DNA of 64,000 bases, taken from positions 159,113-223,112 of the forward strand of contig JAHEXY010000005.1 in the NCBI GenBank assembly GCA_023251875.1. Direction: 5' to 3'. The DNA comes from Bacteroidota bacterium (GTDB lineage Bacteria; Bacteroidota; Bacteroidia; JAHEXY01). The notes under the pieces were generated by a model. It was not told the DNA's origin. It did not search any database and worked only from the letters and a program-made list of their open reading frames with translations. Of the stretch, positions 17,542 through 28,200 are shown one piece after another (positions within the stretch are counted from its first letter, which is position 1; each line of letters starts with the position of its first letter). The position numbers were made by a program, and so were the translations under genes.

Positions 17542-18768
17542 ATGTTTAACATCATTAAAAAAGATATACGACTATTTTTCTTAGATAAAAGAGCTGTAAT
17601 GCTAACTTTTATAATGCCTATTGCAGTTATGTCCCTCATCGCATTTTCATATAGTGGTATGGGCAAAGGTGATGCTCCTAAACCCATAAAATTAATGGTA
17701 AGTGACTTGGACGGATCTCCGTTTTCTAAAGAAATTATTTCAAATCTTATTTCCTTAAAAAGTTTAGATGTGGAATTAATAGAATTGGATTCTGCTCAAA
17801 ATTTAATTAAAAAAGGCGAAGAAAGTTCTGTGCTTATTTTTCATAAAGGCTTAACCGATTCTGTTTTTTTAGGTCATAGTGTTCCTATCGAATTGCAATA
17901 CGATCAGGCAAAAGCAATTGAAGTAGGATTGTTACAACAAGCATTACTATCTAAATTAATGAGTTCGGTGGGTAAAAATGTAATGATTAATAAAGCCATG
18001 AAAGAAGCCGATGAAAAATATTCTGGCGACCCTAAAATGCTAACATTTATTCATGAAAAAATCAAAGAAGATTTTGAAAGTAATTTTTCTGACAAAAAAA
18101 ATAGCAGTATGAATATTCAAATGACATCTATTGTAGCTGCAAAAGAGGATAACGATCCTGGGCTTATACAAGCTGTTGCCGGAACTGCTGTAATGATGCT
18201 TTTGTTTAGCATTACTGCAATGGGCGGAAGTTTATTGGATGAAAAGGAAGAAGGAACTTTAAAGCGATTGTTGTATTCTCCAATACAAACCAATTTTATT
18301 TTGTTCGGCAAAATGATTTCGGCCAATATTGTTTCGATGCTACAACTATCCATTTTATTTCTATTTGCTTGGAATGTTTTTCATTTAAATGTTTTTCTCA
18401 ATTTACCGGCATTGATTGTGATGCTTGTTGCAACAGCATTTGCAGCATCAAGTTTTGGAATGTTATTGGCTTCCATAGCAAAATCAAGACAACAATTACA
18501 AAGCATGGCATCCTTAATTATTTTAATCATGTCTGCTCTTGGCGGAAGTATGGTACCTTCTTTTCTTATGCCTGAATGGATGCAAAAACTTTCAATGGTT
18601 TCCATTAACTATTGGTCAATACAAGGTTTTTATGATATTTTCTGGAGACATTTGGCTATAACGGATATTACATTTTTAACTCATGTTGGAATGCTATTCT
18701 TAATTGGAATAATAGGATCTTCTGTTGCAGTAATTTTATTTAGAAGAAATGTTTTGAAGATTGCATAG
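17542..18768 (+). CDS. ABC-2 type transporter permease
   Basis: A 408-residue permease of the ABC-2 class: an N-terminal helix (residues ~18-38), a long extracytoplasmic domain (~45-215), then five or six helices including the conserved LLDEKEEGTLKRLLYSPI coupling segment. It pairs with the ATPase immediately upstream. The substrate is unknown; lipids, drugs or peptides are possible. Confidence 0.9.
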   Translation: MFNIIKKDIRLFFLDKRAVMLTFIMPIAVMSLIAFSYSGMGKGDAPKPIKLMVSDLDGSPFSKEIISNLISLKSLDVELIELDSAQNLIKKGEESSVLIFHKGLTDSVFLGHSVPIELQYDQAKAIEVGLLQQALLSKLMSSVGKNVMINKAMKEADEKYSGDPKMLTFIHEKIKEDFESNFSDKKNSSMNIQMTSIVAAKEDNDPGLIQAVAGTAVMMLLFSITAMGGSLLDEKEEGTLKRLLYSPIQTNFILFGKMISANIVSMLQLSILFLFAWNVFHLNVFLNLPALIVMLVATAFAASSFGMLLASIAKSRQQLQSMASLIILIMSALGGSMVPSFLMPEWMQKLSMVSINYWSIQGFYDIFWRHLAITDITFLTHVGMLFLIGIIGSSVAVILFRRNVLKIA

Positions 18769-18786
18769 GGAAAAAATATCTGACTA

Positions 18787-19578
18787 TCATTTCTTCACCT
18801 CAGCAATGGGGTATAAAAGTCCGGAATAACAAGTAAGATCTATTTTAATAGCACCCACTAAAAGATCAGCTTGTAAGCGAATAGGAATATGATTTTTATC
18901 AGCACTCATCCAAATGGTCATGCCTTCTTTATCTTTAAACAAACGCCCTTCTTGAACCATGGGCATAAATTTCTGACATTTAAAACTCCCTAATCCGGTT
19001 TTCAAGATTTCATCACCTACATACCTAATTTTCATGGGATAAATTTCATCATCTAAAAAAGTAACAATATCTGCTGCGTCACCAATTTTTAGTGTGTCGT
19101 AATTTAAACATCGTGAATAATAGAATGCTGAAAAAATATCTTGTATGCAGTTAGGTACATTGTATGTGCCTTTTCTGCTTACAGCAGTATTGGTGGTTTG
19201 ATTAAAAAGTACATCTTGTTCGATTTTATATCCCCCCTCATCAACACGCCTAATAAAATCATAAGGGATAATTGTTTCTTGATCAATGTATGATTCATAT
19301 TTATCTCTAACCTTAAAAAACCAATCGAACATGCCTTCTGAATTTCCGGTTCCAATCATGTGAAAGGTTTTTTTACCGTAATAGGTTTTTTCTTCATTGG
19401 TAATCGATAGTACTGCAGTTCCTCCATCCATCCACATGTATTTTACATGGTATTCGATTCGCTCTCCACGTTTAAAATTTACTTTATCAATTCCGCAAGC
19501 TTCTTGTGAGTTTGAGTTTTTTGCAAGAAAGAAAATACTATATAATAGAAAAAGTAGAAATTTAGAAATTGTATTCAA
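18787..19578 (-). CDS. DUF3108 domain-containing exported protein
   Basis: The protein matches DUF3108: KRGERIEYHVKYMWMDGGTAVLSI at the start of the domain and GLGSFKCQKFMPMVQEGRLFKDKEGMTIWMSADKNHIPIRLQADLLVGAIKIDL at the end. I prefer the TTG start at 19578, which places the signal peptide (ISKFLLFLLYSIFFLAKNSNS) at the extreme N-terminus. The open frame extends to an ATG at 19650. That extension only translates a CCTCTCC palindromic repeat (19578-19610) and would put 25 odd residues before the signal peptide. The domain is periplasmic and of unknown function. Confidence 0.8.
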   Translation of the reverse strand: MNTISKFLLFLLYSIFFLAKNSNSQEACGIDKVNFKRGERIEYHVKYMWMDGGTAVLSITNEEKTYYGKKTFHMIGTGNSEGMFDWFFKVRDKYESYIDQETIIPYDFIRRVDEGGYKIEQDVLFNQTTNTAVSRKGTYNVPNCIQDIFSAFYYSRCLNYDTLKIGDAADIVTFLDDEIYPMKIRYVGDEILKTGLGSFKCQKFMPMVQEGRLFKDKEGMTIWMSADKNHIPIRLQADLLVGAIKIDLTCYSGLLYPIAEVKK

Positions 19579-19610
19579 GCCCTCTCCCTGCCCTCTCCCT
19601 TGGGAGAGGG
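19578..19610. repeat. CCTCTCC palindromic repeat at the 5' edge of the DUF3108 gene
   Basis: AGCCCTCTCCCTGCCCTCTCCCTTGGGAGAGGG shows a tandem half-site plus a CCCTCTCCC/GGGAGAGGG palindrome. It belongs to the same family as the copies at 10052, 36133 and 60099, and it touches the preferred TTG start. Confidence 0.75.
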
Positions 19611-19673
19611 TATCACCAAAATATATTTTTATTTTTTTTGAATCTTTCAATCTTCCAATTTTTAATCTTTCAA

Positions 19674-22436
19674 TTAGATGACAATATTCACAATCTTATT
19701 ATGCACTACTATTACTTTTTTAGGGGCCTTGCCATCTAAGCATTTTTTTGTTTGCTCGGCTTCCATTACCATACGTTCTACTTCTTCTTTAGTCAAACTT
19801 AATGCCAAATTCATTTTAAATTTCATTTTGCCATTAAGGGATACAGGATATTCAAAAGCGCTTTCAACTAAATATTCAGCATTATACAAAGGAAATTGGG
19901 CTTTGCAAACGCTCTCTTTTTCTCCCATTAATTGCCATAGTTCTTCAGCAATATGAGGCGCATAAGGCGATAAAATAATTAATAAATCTTTTAAAATAGC
20001 CTGTTTGTTACATTTTAAATCGGTCAATTCATTTACGCAAATCATAAATGTGCTTACCGATGTATTAAACGAAAAGCGCTCTACATCTTCTTCAACTTTT
20101 TTTATGGCTTTATGCAAGGCTTTTAATTCTTCATTTGTTGGAGCTTCATCACTAATTTTAAATTCGTTATTTACATCATGAAATAATCTCCAAAGTTTTT
20201 TTAGAAAACGATGTACCCCTTCAATACCTTGTATATCCCAAGGCTTAAATTGTTCGAGTGGCCCTAAAAACATTTCATACAAACGCAATGTATCAGCACC
20301 ATAAGCAGTAACCACATCATCCGGGTTTACAACATTGTGGAATGATTTCGACATTTTTTCCGTTTCATGACCACAGATGTATTTTCCATTTTCAAGAATA
20401 AAAGTAGCATCAGCAAATTCTGCCCGCCAATTTTTAAATTTTTCTACATCTAATGCGCCATCCTTTTCAATTGTGATATCAACACGAATGGGAGTAGTAT
20501 CGTAATTTTTCCTAAGATTATAAGAAACAAATTGATTGCTTCCTTTTACACGATAAACCAAAGAAGAAATCCCAAGAATCATTCCTTGGTTAATTAGTTT
20601 TTTGAAAGGTTCATCTTTGCTCACAAGCCCAAGATCAAATAAAAATTTCTGCCAAAAACGTGCATACAATAAATGCCCGGTTGCATGTTCAGCGCCTCCA
20701 ATATATAAATCTACATCTTGCCAATATTGTTCAGCTTCTTTGCTTACAAATGCATTTGCATTATTCGGATCCATGTATCGTAGAAAATACCAACTCGATC
20801 CTGCCCAGCCGGGCATGGTGTTGTATTCGTAACGATCCCCATTTTTGGGTTTCCAATTTTTTGCTCTGCCAAGTGGTGGTTCTCCTGTTTCGGTTGGTAA
20901 ATAAGCATCAACTTCAGGTAATTCAAGCGGTAATTCATTTTCATTTAATAAAAATGGAGTTTCATTTTTATAATAAATTGGAATAGGTTCTCCCCAATAA
21001 CGCTGGCGACTAAAAATAGCATCGCGCATGCGGAAATTTATTTTGCCTTTACCTAAATCTCGTTTTTCAATTTCTTCTATGGCTTTTTTTATGGCAGTTT
21101 TTGCGTCTAGTCCATCTAAAAATCCGGAATTTATCAAGATACCTTCTTTTTCTTCATAGGCGGCATTGCTAATATCTACATCTTTTACAATAGGAAGTAT
21201 GGGTAAATTAAAATGCTTGGCAAAAGCAAAATCACGTGAATCACCAGAAGGCACAGCCATTACAGCTCCTGTTCCATAACCCAATAAAACATAATCACCA
21301 ATCCAAACCGGAATTTTATTTCCATTAAATGGATGAAGCACATAAGCCCCGGTAAATTCTCCAGAAACCCTTTTTACGTCAGACATGCGATCTCTTTCTG
21401 AACGGCTTTTGGTTTCGTGAATGTATTTTTCAACAGCAGCTTTTTTATCTACAGTAGTTATTTTTGAAACCAATTCATGTTCGGGTGCAAGCACAACAAA
21501 GCTTACTCCAAAAATAGTATCAGGCCTTGTGGTAAAAACTTCCATTGATTCAGCATGCCCATCAATTTGAAAACGCAATGAAGATCCTTCTGATTTTCCA
21601 ATCCAATTGCGTTGAATTTCTTTTAATGAATCGCTCCAATCAATATTGTTTAGGTCTTGCAATAAACGTTCTGCATAAGCAGAAATTCTAAGCGACCATT
21701 GTTTCATTAATTTTCTTTCAACGGGATAGCCTCCTCGTTCAGAAACTCCATCTTTTACTTCTGCTTCTGCCAATACAGTTCCTAATTCGGGGCACCAGTT
21801 TACCAATGAGTCAGATAAATAAGCCAAACGGTATTCCATTAAAAGATTTAATTTTTGAGCTTCTGAAAATTGCTTCCATTCATCTTGAGAAAAGAGCGAA
21901 TGAAAATTAGTTGCAGCACTTATGTTTACATTTCCTTCTTTTTCAAAAATTGCAATTAAGTCTTGAATTTTTTCTGCCTTGTTTGTTTTTTTATTGTACC
22001 ATGCATTAAACAATTGCATAAATATCCATTGCGTCCATTTGTAATAATTGGGGTCAGAAGTTTTCACTTCTCTTGTCCAATCAAAAGAAAAACCAAGATT
22101 ATCTAATTGTTCTTTATAACGAAGTAAATTTTTTTCTGTTGTTATTGCCGGATGTTGTCCTGTTTGAATGGCATATTGTTCAGCCGGTAATCCAAATGCA
22201 TCAAATCCCATTGGATGCAATACATTAAATCCTTTTAATCTTTTATAACGAGAATAAATATCAGAGGCAATATAACCCAGAGGATGCCCAACATGCAAGC
22301 CTGAACCGGAAGGGTAGGGGAACATATCCAATACATAAAACTTAGGTTTGTCGGTTTTATTTTCGGTTTTATAAATCTGGTTTTCTTTCCAGTATTGTTG
22401 CCACTTTTTTTCTATTTGATCGAATTTGTATTCCAT
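19674..22436 (-). CDS. leuS: Leucyl-tRNA synthetase
   Basis: A 920-residue class I aminoacyl-tRNA synthetase. It begins [15 protein letters not shown] and has the HIGH-type motif HVGH at 48-51, a CP1 editing domain ([22 protein letters not shown] and [19 protein letters not shown]) and [11 protein letters not shown] in the last third. The [18 protein letters not shown] region is typical of bacterial LeuS. It is complete, with normal length for Bacteroidota. Confidence 0.98.
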   Translation of the reverse strand: MEYKFDQIEKKWQQYWKENQIYKTENKTDKPKFYVLDMFPYPSGSGLHVGHPLGYIASDIYSRYKRLKGFNVLHPMGFDAFGLPAEQYAIQTGQHPAITTEKNLLRYKEQLDNLGFSFDWTREVKTSDPNYYKWTQWIFMQLFNAWYNKKTNKAEKIQDLIAIFEKEGNVNISAATNFHSLFSQDEWKQFSEAQKLNLLMEYRLAYLSDSLVNWCPELGTVLAEAEVKDGVSERGGYPVERKLMKQWSLRISAYAERLLQDLNNIDWSDSLKEIQRNWIGKSEGSSLRFQIDGHAESMEVFTTRPDTIFGVSFVVLAPEHELVSKITTVDKKAAVEKYIHETKSRSERDRMSDVKRVSGEFTGAYVLHPFNGNKIPVWIGDYVLLGYGTGAVMAVPSGDSRDFAFAKHFNLPILPIVKDVDISNAAYEEKEGILINSGFLDGLDAKTAIKKAIEEIEKRDLGKGKINFRMRDAIFSRQRYWGEPIPIYYKNETPFLLNENELPLELPEVDAYLPTETGEPPLGRAKNWKPKNGDRYEYNTMPGWAGSSWYFLRYMDPNNANAFVSKEAEQYWQDVDLYIGGAEHATGHLLYARFWQKFLFDLGLVSKDEPFKKLINQGMILGISSLVYRVKGSNQFVSYNLRKNYDTTPIRVDITIEKDGALDVEKFKNWRAEFADATFILENGKYICGHETEKMSKSFHNVVNPDDVVTAYGADTLRLYEMFLGPLEQFKPWDIQGIEGVHRFLKKLWRLFHDVNNEFKISDEAPTNEELKALHKAIKKVEEDVERFSFNTSVSTFMICVNELTDLKCNKQAILKDLLIILSPYAPHIAEELWQLMGEKESVCKAQFPLYNAEYLVESAFEYPVSLNGKMKFKMNLALSLTKEEVERMVMEAEQTKKCLDGKAPKKVIVVHNKIVNIVI

Positions 22437-22718
22437 ACCATGTAAATTCTAATTTTATTAAACGTATTTTAATTTTTGGTTTTTAAATAAAAACATTAAA
22501 AATTCTGTACATAAATTATGTGTAGATAAAGGTACTAACTCCTGTTTAATTTAAGGGTGTTGAAATTTGTTTAAAAATGAAAAAATCTCGTTTCTACAAA
22601 AATAAATTTTGTTTTTATAGGAAATATTGAAACTTTTTTTCACCTTCTGCGTAACAAAGCTACCCAAGCTCTCTGATAAACATTTTTAATTTAAACAAAA
22701 CCCTAAAAAACATTTATC

Positions 22719-23180
22719 ATGAAAAAAACATTTTTAAAAGCACAATGGATGCTAGCTGTATGCAGCATCATTTTTATTTCTTCTTGTAAAAAGGATGAAG
22801 TAGTTACAAGCAAACAAATAACCAATACAACCAACACAAATTTTGTTGAGCAAGGGACAAATTCAAATCCGGAAACACTTTCCGTTGAGTTGGTAAGATT
22901 TGAAACTACTAATGTAAATGGACAAATAGTAATTGAATGGGAATCAGCATCTGAACGTACTAACTATTGTTATGAAGTAGAAAGAAGTCAAGATGGAGTA
23001 AACTATACCATAATTGCGCAGCAATTTATTTCATCTTCTGAATCTAATAGCACTGTCCCAAAGAACTATTTAGCTCTTGATCCATCACCATTATCTGGTA
23101 ATTCTTATTACAGATTAAAGCAAGTGTGTACGGATTATACTTATGAAACGTTTGAACCAACTTCAGTTTATAATAAATAA
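22719..23180 (+). CDS. Predicted exported lipoprotein, unknown function
   Basis: A 153-residue protein with a lipoprotein-type signal peptide ending IFISSCKKDE (Cys ~26). The body (residues ~50-150) has a fibronectin-like or T9SS-adjacent pattern, VELVRFETTNVNGQIVIEWESASERTNYCYEVERSQDG. In larger Bacteroidota proteins that pattern precedes a sorting domain, but no sorting domain is present here. A terminator follows. Confidence 0.65.
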   Translation: MKKTFLKAQWMLAVCSIIFISSCKKDEVVTSKQITNTTNTNFVEQGTNSNPETLSVELVRFETTNVNGQIVIEWESASERTNYCYEVERSQDGVNYTIIAQQFISSSESNSTVPKNYLALDPSPLSGNSYYRLKQVCTDYTYETFEPTSVYNK

Positions 23181-23203
23181 TATATAGGTTGTTATTAAAA
23201 AAT

Positions 23204-23249
23204 AAGCCTGATAAATAGGGTAATGCCAAATATTCTCAGGCTTTTTTTA
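23204..23249 (+). terminator. Rho-independent terminator
   Basis: AAGCCTGA (23204-23211) pairs with TCAGGCTT (23236-23243), followed by a run of T to 23249. It ends the upstream lipoprotein transcript. Confidence 0.75.
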
Positions 23250-23330
23250 TGATCTCTCGTTATCCCAATGTCATTACGTTAAGGGAACAAAAAGAATTAT
23301 TTTTTCAGATGCTTCTTCTTCGCTCAGCCT

Positions 23331-23579
23331 ATGAGCGTTTTTTTTTCTGAAAGTTATCACTTAGAAAAAGCAATATTACACGCTTCTAAAGCAGCTTATT
23401 TATCAGCCTTGATTTTATATGATGCAAAAGCAGTTGAAAAATTCAAGGATCCTTTGGAATTAAAAGATTGCTTAATTGCAGAACCGATGAATACAAAGCT
23501 GAATAAATTTAAAAAATCCAATCCGGAAGCATTTTTCTATTGGTATAAAATTTACGAATTATCAATACTAGCAAAATAG
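23331..23579 (+). CDS. Small ORF of unknown function, possibly a gene remnant
   Basis: An 82-residue ORF, helical in character (SYHLEKAILHASKAAYLSALILYDAKAVEKF), with no family I recognise. Its only ATG lies within a sequence resembling the dispersed CTTCGCTCAG repeat, which makes the start doubtful. A second short ORF follows directly. It may be the decayed 5' part of a lost gene. Confidence 0.35.
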   Translation: MSVFFSESYHLEKAILHASKAAYLSALILYDAKAVEKFKDPLELKDCLIAEPMNTKLNKFKKSNPEAFFYWYKIYELSILAK

Positions 23580-23708
23580 ATGGCAATATCTAAAAACATA
23601 ACTAAGGAGCATATTGAAAGGGCAATTAAAGAAATTGTTCCTGCTCAAATTCCGGCTCAACGACTGGAGCAGAATTATTCACTTATTTCAAATGGAAAAT
23701 CGTTATAG
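23580..23708 (+). pseudogene. Short fragment resembling the N-terminal head domain of McrA-like nucleases
   Basis: A 42-residue ORF starting one base after the previous stop: MAISKNITKEHIERAIKEIV, then PAQRLEQNYSLISNGKSL. The pattern KNIT-x-EHI-x-x-AI-x-EI followed by a Y-x-L-x-x-NGK motif resembles the head domain at the front of ScoMcrA-like restriction endonucleases. The rest of such a protein is missing and the ORF runs into the end of the opposite-strand M20 gene. This is a weak similarity judged by eye. Confidence 0.3.
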
Positions 23709-24905
23709 CGTTAATTCCTGCAATGCAATCCATGCCATTAAGCCCATGCCAATCTCTAGAGCATGTTCATCAACATTAAAGGTAGCTGTATGAACATTCG
23801 AAGTAATTCCCTTTTTTTTATTACCTGTGCCCAATCTATAAAAACACCCAGGCAAGTGTTGTGTATAATAGGCAAAATCTTCGGCAGTCATTCTTAGATC
23901 GAGTTGTTCTACATTTTCTTCTCCTAAATATTGTTTAGCTGCATTTTCGGCATGTTGGGTTAAAATTCCATCATTATATAAAACAGGATACCCTCTTTTA
24001 ATTTCAAAAATACATGTTGCGCCCATACTTTCTGCAATGCCCTTTGCAAGGCTAATCATTTTTTGATGAGCCTCAATTCTCCAATTTTCATCAAGGGTAC
24101 GAAAGGTTCCTTCTAATTTTACTTCATCAGGAATTACATTGGTAGCCCCATTTGCTATTACTTTTCCAAAAGATAAAACGGATGGTATTATTGGTTGACA
24201 ATTTCTGCTCACAATTTGTTGCAGAGCAACAATAATATGAGAAGCAATTAAAACAGGATCAACAGTTAAATGAGGAAGTGCCCCATGCCCACCTTTGCCA
24301 ATAACGGTTACATACAATTCATCCGTAGAAGCCATATACATACCCGATCTAAAACCAACTTTGCCTGTTTCCATTGATGGGAAAACATGAAGACCAATAA
24401 TGCCCGATGGTTTAGGATTTTCTAAAACACCTTCGGCAATCATTAAGGAAGCTCCTCCGGGCAATTTTTCTTCTCCCGGTTGAAAGATCAGTTTTATCGT
24501 TCCTTCAAATTCGTTTTTTAATGAATGTAATATTTTGGCTGCGCCTAATAAACATGAAGTATGCACATCATGGCCACAGGCATGCATTACACCTGCATTT
24601 ACAGAACAATAGTCAACTTTATTTTGTTCTTGTATAGGCAAAGCATCCATATCAGCACGTAATGCAATTACTTTTTTAGTAGGATTTTTACCTTCAATTA
24701 TTCCTACTATTCCCGTTTTTACAAAACCTGTCTTAAATGAAATTTGAAATTCCTTTAATTTTTGTGCAATAAAAGCTGAGGTATTGAATTCTTGAAAAGA
24801 TAATTCAGGATGCGCATGCATATGCCTGCGAATTGTTTGTATTTCGCTAAAATATTGTTTTGATAATGTTTTTATTTTTTCTAGTAACTGCATTTTATTT
24901 TCCAA
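23703..24905 (-). CDS. M20 family amidohydrolase (hippurate / N-acyl-amino-acid hydrolase type)
   Basis: A 400-residue peptidase M20D protein. Motifs: MHAHPELSFQE (residues 29-39), ALRADMDALP (81-90), HACGHDVHT (108-116), FQPGEEKLPGGASLMI and a late MTAEDFAYYTQHLPGCFYRLGTG. These are the metal ligands and substrate loop of N-acyl-amino-acid or hippurate hydrolases. Met 5 (24893) is an alternative start that would remove an 11-base overlap with the upstream gene. Confidence 0.93.
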   Translation of the reverse strand: MENKMQLLEKIKTLSKQYFSEIQTIRRHMHAHPELSFQEFNTSAFIAQKLKEFQISFKTGFVKTGIVGIIEGKNPTKKVIALRADMDALPIQEQNKVDYCSVNAGVMHACGHDVHTSCLLGAAKILHSLKNEFEGTIKLIFQPGEEKLPGGASLMIAEGVLENPKPSGIIGLHVFPSMETGKVGFRSGMYMASTDELYVTVIGKGGHGALPHLTVDPVLIASHIIVALQQIVSRNCQPIIPSVLSFGKVIANGATNVIPDEVKLEGTFRTLDENWRIEAHQKMISLAKGIAESMGATCIFEIKRGYPVLYNDGILTQHAENAAKQYLGEENVEQLDLRMTAEDFAYYTQHLPGCFYRLGTGNKKKGITSNVHTATFNVDEHALEIGMGLMAWIALQELTL

Positions 24906-25275
24906 ACAACATTTTAATTGCTACAAGAATCATTAATACTGCAAATGATTTTTTTATTACGGGTATGGGTAATGTGCTATTTGCAAGTTTAGAGCCTATA
25001 AGGCTACCAAACACAAATCCCAATGCAATTATAAATGCATTTTTAAAATCAGTATTGCCTAAATTTCCTTTTGTGTAATAATTGTAAACGCCTAAAGCAC
25101 CAACTGGCATCATCATCACGACCAAGCTCGTGCCTTGCGCTTGAAGTTGTGAACTATTTAAAAAATAAACCATGGCGGGCACCATAATAATGCCACCGCC
25201 TACGCCTACTAGACCTCCTAGGGTTCCGGCTGCCAATCCAATCAATATTAAAACAACGACAGAAAATGCGCTCAT
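24895..25275 (-). CDS. Half-size TauE/SafE family membrane protein
   Basis: A 126-residue membrane protein with four helices and the family repeat LAAGTLGGLVGVGGGIIMVPAMVYF at residues ~14-38. Classical TauE/SafE sulfite-exporter-like proteins contain two such repeats in ~250 residues, and single-repeat members probably dimerise. The ORF is intact and tightly spaced with both neighbours, so this is not a truncation. Confidence 0.88.
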   Translation of the reverse strand: MSAFSVVVLILIGLAAGTLGGLVGVGGGIIMVPAMVYFLNSSQLQAQGTSLVVMMMPVGALGVYNYYTKGNLGNTDFKNAFIIALGFVFGSLIGSKLANSTLPIPVIKKSFAVLMILVAIKMLFGK

Positions 25276-25285
25276 GTTATAAAAA

Positions 25286-28200
25286 TTAAAAATCTAAACT
25301 CAATGATAAATAAAAAATGGAGGGTTGAATTTGACCATCCTCAAAGCCCCAGGCCCAATCGGTACGAATAAAATAACCCAATAGTTTTGTTCTAAGGCCA
25401 AAGCCATATCCGGCAACTATTGGTTCACGTTGTGTAGTAACGGTTATGGTAAATGGAGGTTTTACAATAACTTGATTATTTAAGTAATTATCTTCTGAAT
25501 AGGGGGTTTTGCCGGTCCAAGCCGTTCCTATATCAAAAAAACCTACTACTTGAAAGTTTGCAATAAAATCAGATTTAAGCGGACGATTTAAAAGGTATTT
25601 AAAAATAGGCCAACGAATTTCACTATTGATTAATGCAAAACTGGTTCCATTTCGGATATTTTGAGAAAAGCCTCTTAGGTTAGAGCCTAATGCTTGAAAT
25701 GCATAATTCTGGTTAGGATCAACCTGAGTGGTATTATCAAATGTAGCGTGCTGCCCTAAATTAATCCAATTATCAACACTACCCAAATAATAAATTAGTT
25801 TTTGTGAGCCAAAAGATGTGCTAACTGAAAATTTATTGGCCCAAATTAAATTTCTATGAATTCTAATATATCTTCTGTAATCAGCTCCTATAACGGTCAT
25901 GTATTTTCCATTTGCATCAACTTGGCGATAATGTTCAAGCCAGATTTTAGCACGAGTACCTTTATACAGATTTAAGCCTAAGCTTAGAGTATTATCATAT
26001 ATCCATTCGGCTTTTACTCCAGCCCAAGTTTTATAGGTTGTTGGTGTTTGTAAATTTTGTAAATCGGTTGAAAGATATACTTGTCTTGTATTGGTTGCAA
26101 TGGCAGATGCTTTAACACTCATTACTTCATTGAATGGCCATTTAAGTGAATAGGTAATTTCATGTGTATGATCTTTAATAACTGAATAATCAGAAATAGT
26201 GGTTTGGGCTTGACGGTAAAAAACAAGTTGTTTATCTAAGCGTTTATCTAAATTTTGATAACTTAAAAAATAACCGTTGTTTTTTAAATCTTGAGAAAGC
26301 AATACCCCTCCAACAATTTTATAGTTTTCGAGAATATCAGTAGCGCCAATTTTAAAGAAACCACTTAAGCCGGGATTAAATGTTACAGGCCCCCCTGTAT
26401 ATATTTGATAAGAAGATCGCAAATATTCATTATCAACTTGGCTAATTACATAATCAATAACATACGATTTATCATAATTTCTTTGTTTTGGAATTTTTGT
26501 TTTAATGTATTTGCTATCAGAAGAAGTTGATGCAGTATTTGAAATTGCTTTTGTAGTGTCTGCTTTTGTAATTTGAGTTTGGCTAGAGTCGGGTTTACTA
26601 TTATTGCTTCCAATAGATTTTTTTTGAGAATCGAATACGTAATCGTTAATATCAATTGTATTAGGATCAAATACATTAATTTCTTTTACAGATGAGGTGT
26701 CTTTGGGTTTTATTGGAATAATGGTTTCTTTTAGCGTATCAATTTTAGTCGTTTTACTTGAAGACAATTCTTCTTGTGTTTGTTTATCTAGTCTAAATGA
26801 AGTATTCATTAACTGAATCTCTTTAAGTTCACTTTTGGGTTTTATGGTATCGACATATAAAAGATATTTTCCATTGTGCTTAATTATTTCAGCCAATTCA
26901 TTGGCTTTTACATTAACATCTTGCTCTAAAATATTTCTTGAATAGTTGGTAATGGGCATACTTGTAGTAACATACCGGTAATGTGAAATGGTATCAATAA
27001 AACTTATTGTGCTATCGAAATGGGCAAAATAGCGATTGTAAATTCCATTGGCATCTCCTAAATAACTGAAATCAATTTTATCATATTTTTCAACATGGGT
27101 TTCATTAATTCCCGGTGTATTGGTAATACGTTTTAGCACATTCAGTTTTTTTGAATAATCATACATAAATAAATCATAAGCAGTATTCATTTTTTTGTAG
27201 TAAATATCTTTCTCAAATTTTATAGTGTCGTTCAGTCTATTGGAACTAAAAACAATTTGAGATCCGTTTTTTACAAAGCGAGGAAAAAGATCGTCATAAA
27301 TATCTTTGGTAATTTGTTCGTAAGTTTTAGAGAGAATGTTGTAAACAAAAATATCTGTTTGTCCATTTTGAATGGCAGAAAAAACATATTTTTTGTTGTC
27401 TTCAGAATAAGCAAAGTCTAGTATTTTTTCAAAATGCAAGATGTGGTCAAATTCTTTCTTTTTATTTTTCACATCATACGAAATTAATTTTATTTCCCCT
27501 TTTCTTTCGGTGACGATGGTTAAATAATCTCCTGTAGGATGCCACTGAATAAGCGGAATGGAATAATCATTTATGCGATCTAATTTTTGTTCACGCTTTA
27601 AAACACGTTTGCGCTTACCTGTTTCGCGATTGTATATCCAAACTTTATATTGGCCTAATTCATCAGTAACATAGGCAATAGATTTGCCTTTTGGATTTAC
27701 TTTTAATTGTTGATAAACACGATTCTTTTTTGTTTTCTTTAAAACGGTTTGTTCTATAGGCAATGATCTAAGAGAATCTTGAGTAGCATATTTATCGGTA
27801 TAATAATTAAGCCAATCTGTTGATAAGCTTTTAAGAGAAATGCCCAGAATAAAAAGAAAACCACTTTCAATATTTCTGCTTATTTCCGTCATGTACAAAA
27901 TACTTGGTATAACCGATTCTCCGTACATATCGGCCACATACCTCCAAATCGAATGGCCGGCTAATACGGCATCATCTCCCGTAAGGTGATTGAATTTTTT
28001 ATACTTACCTGATAAAACACCATCTCTAATTTGATCATCCAATTCAGCATCCCAAGGCTTTGCAATGTACGACACCAAACCTTTACTGTACCAATCAGGT
28101 AAAGTTAATAGAGTAGAATTTTTTACTGCGTCTTTAACATTGCCACCATACATAATATGGTTGATCATAAGTTCTGTTAAGCCGGCTCGTATTTGAGCAT

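Noticed and set aside
22437..22718. 282-base gap upstream of leuS, checked for a T-box or other leader RNA
   Set aside because: It is AT-rich with only a weak TACATAA/TTATGTG palindrome at 22508-22524; no T-box motif or terminator/antiterminator pair is visible.
24895..25275. TauE/SafE protein of only 126 residues as a truncated gene
   Set aside because: Frame, start, stop and tight spacing are intact, and single-repeat members of the family exist.
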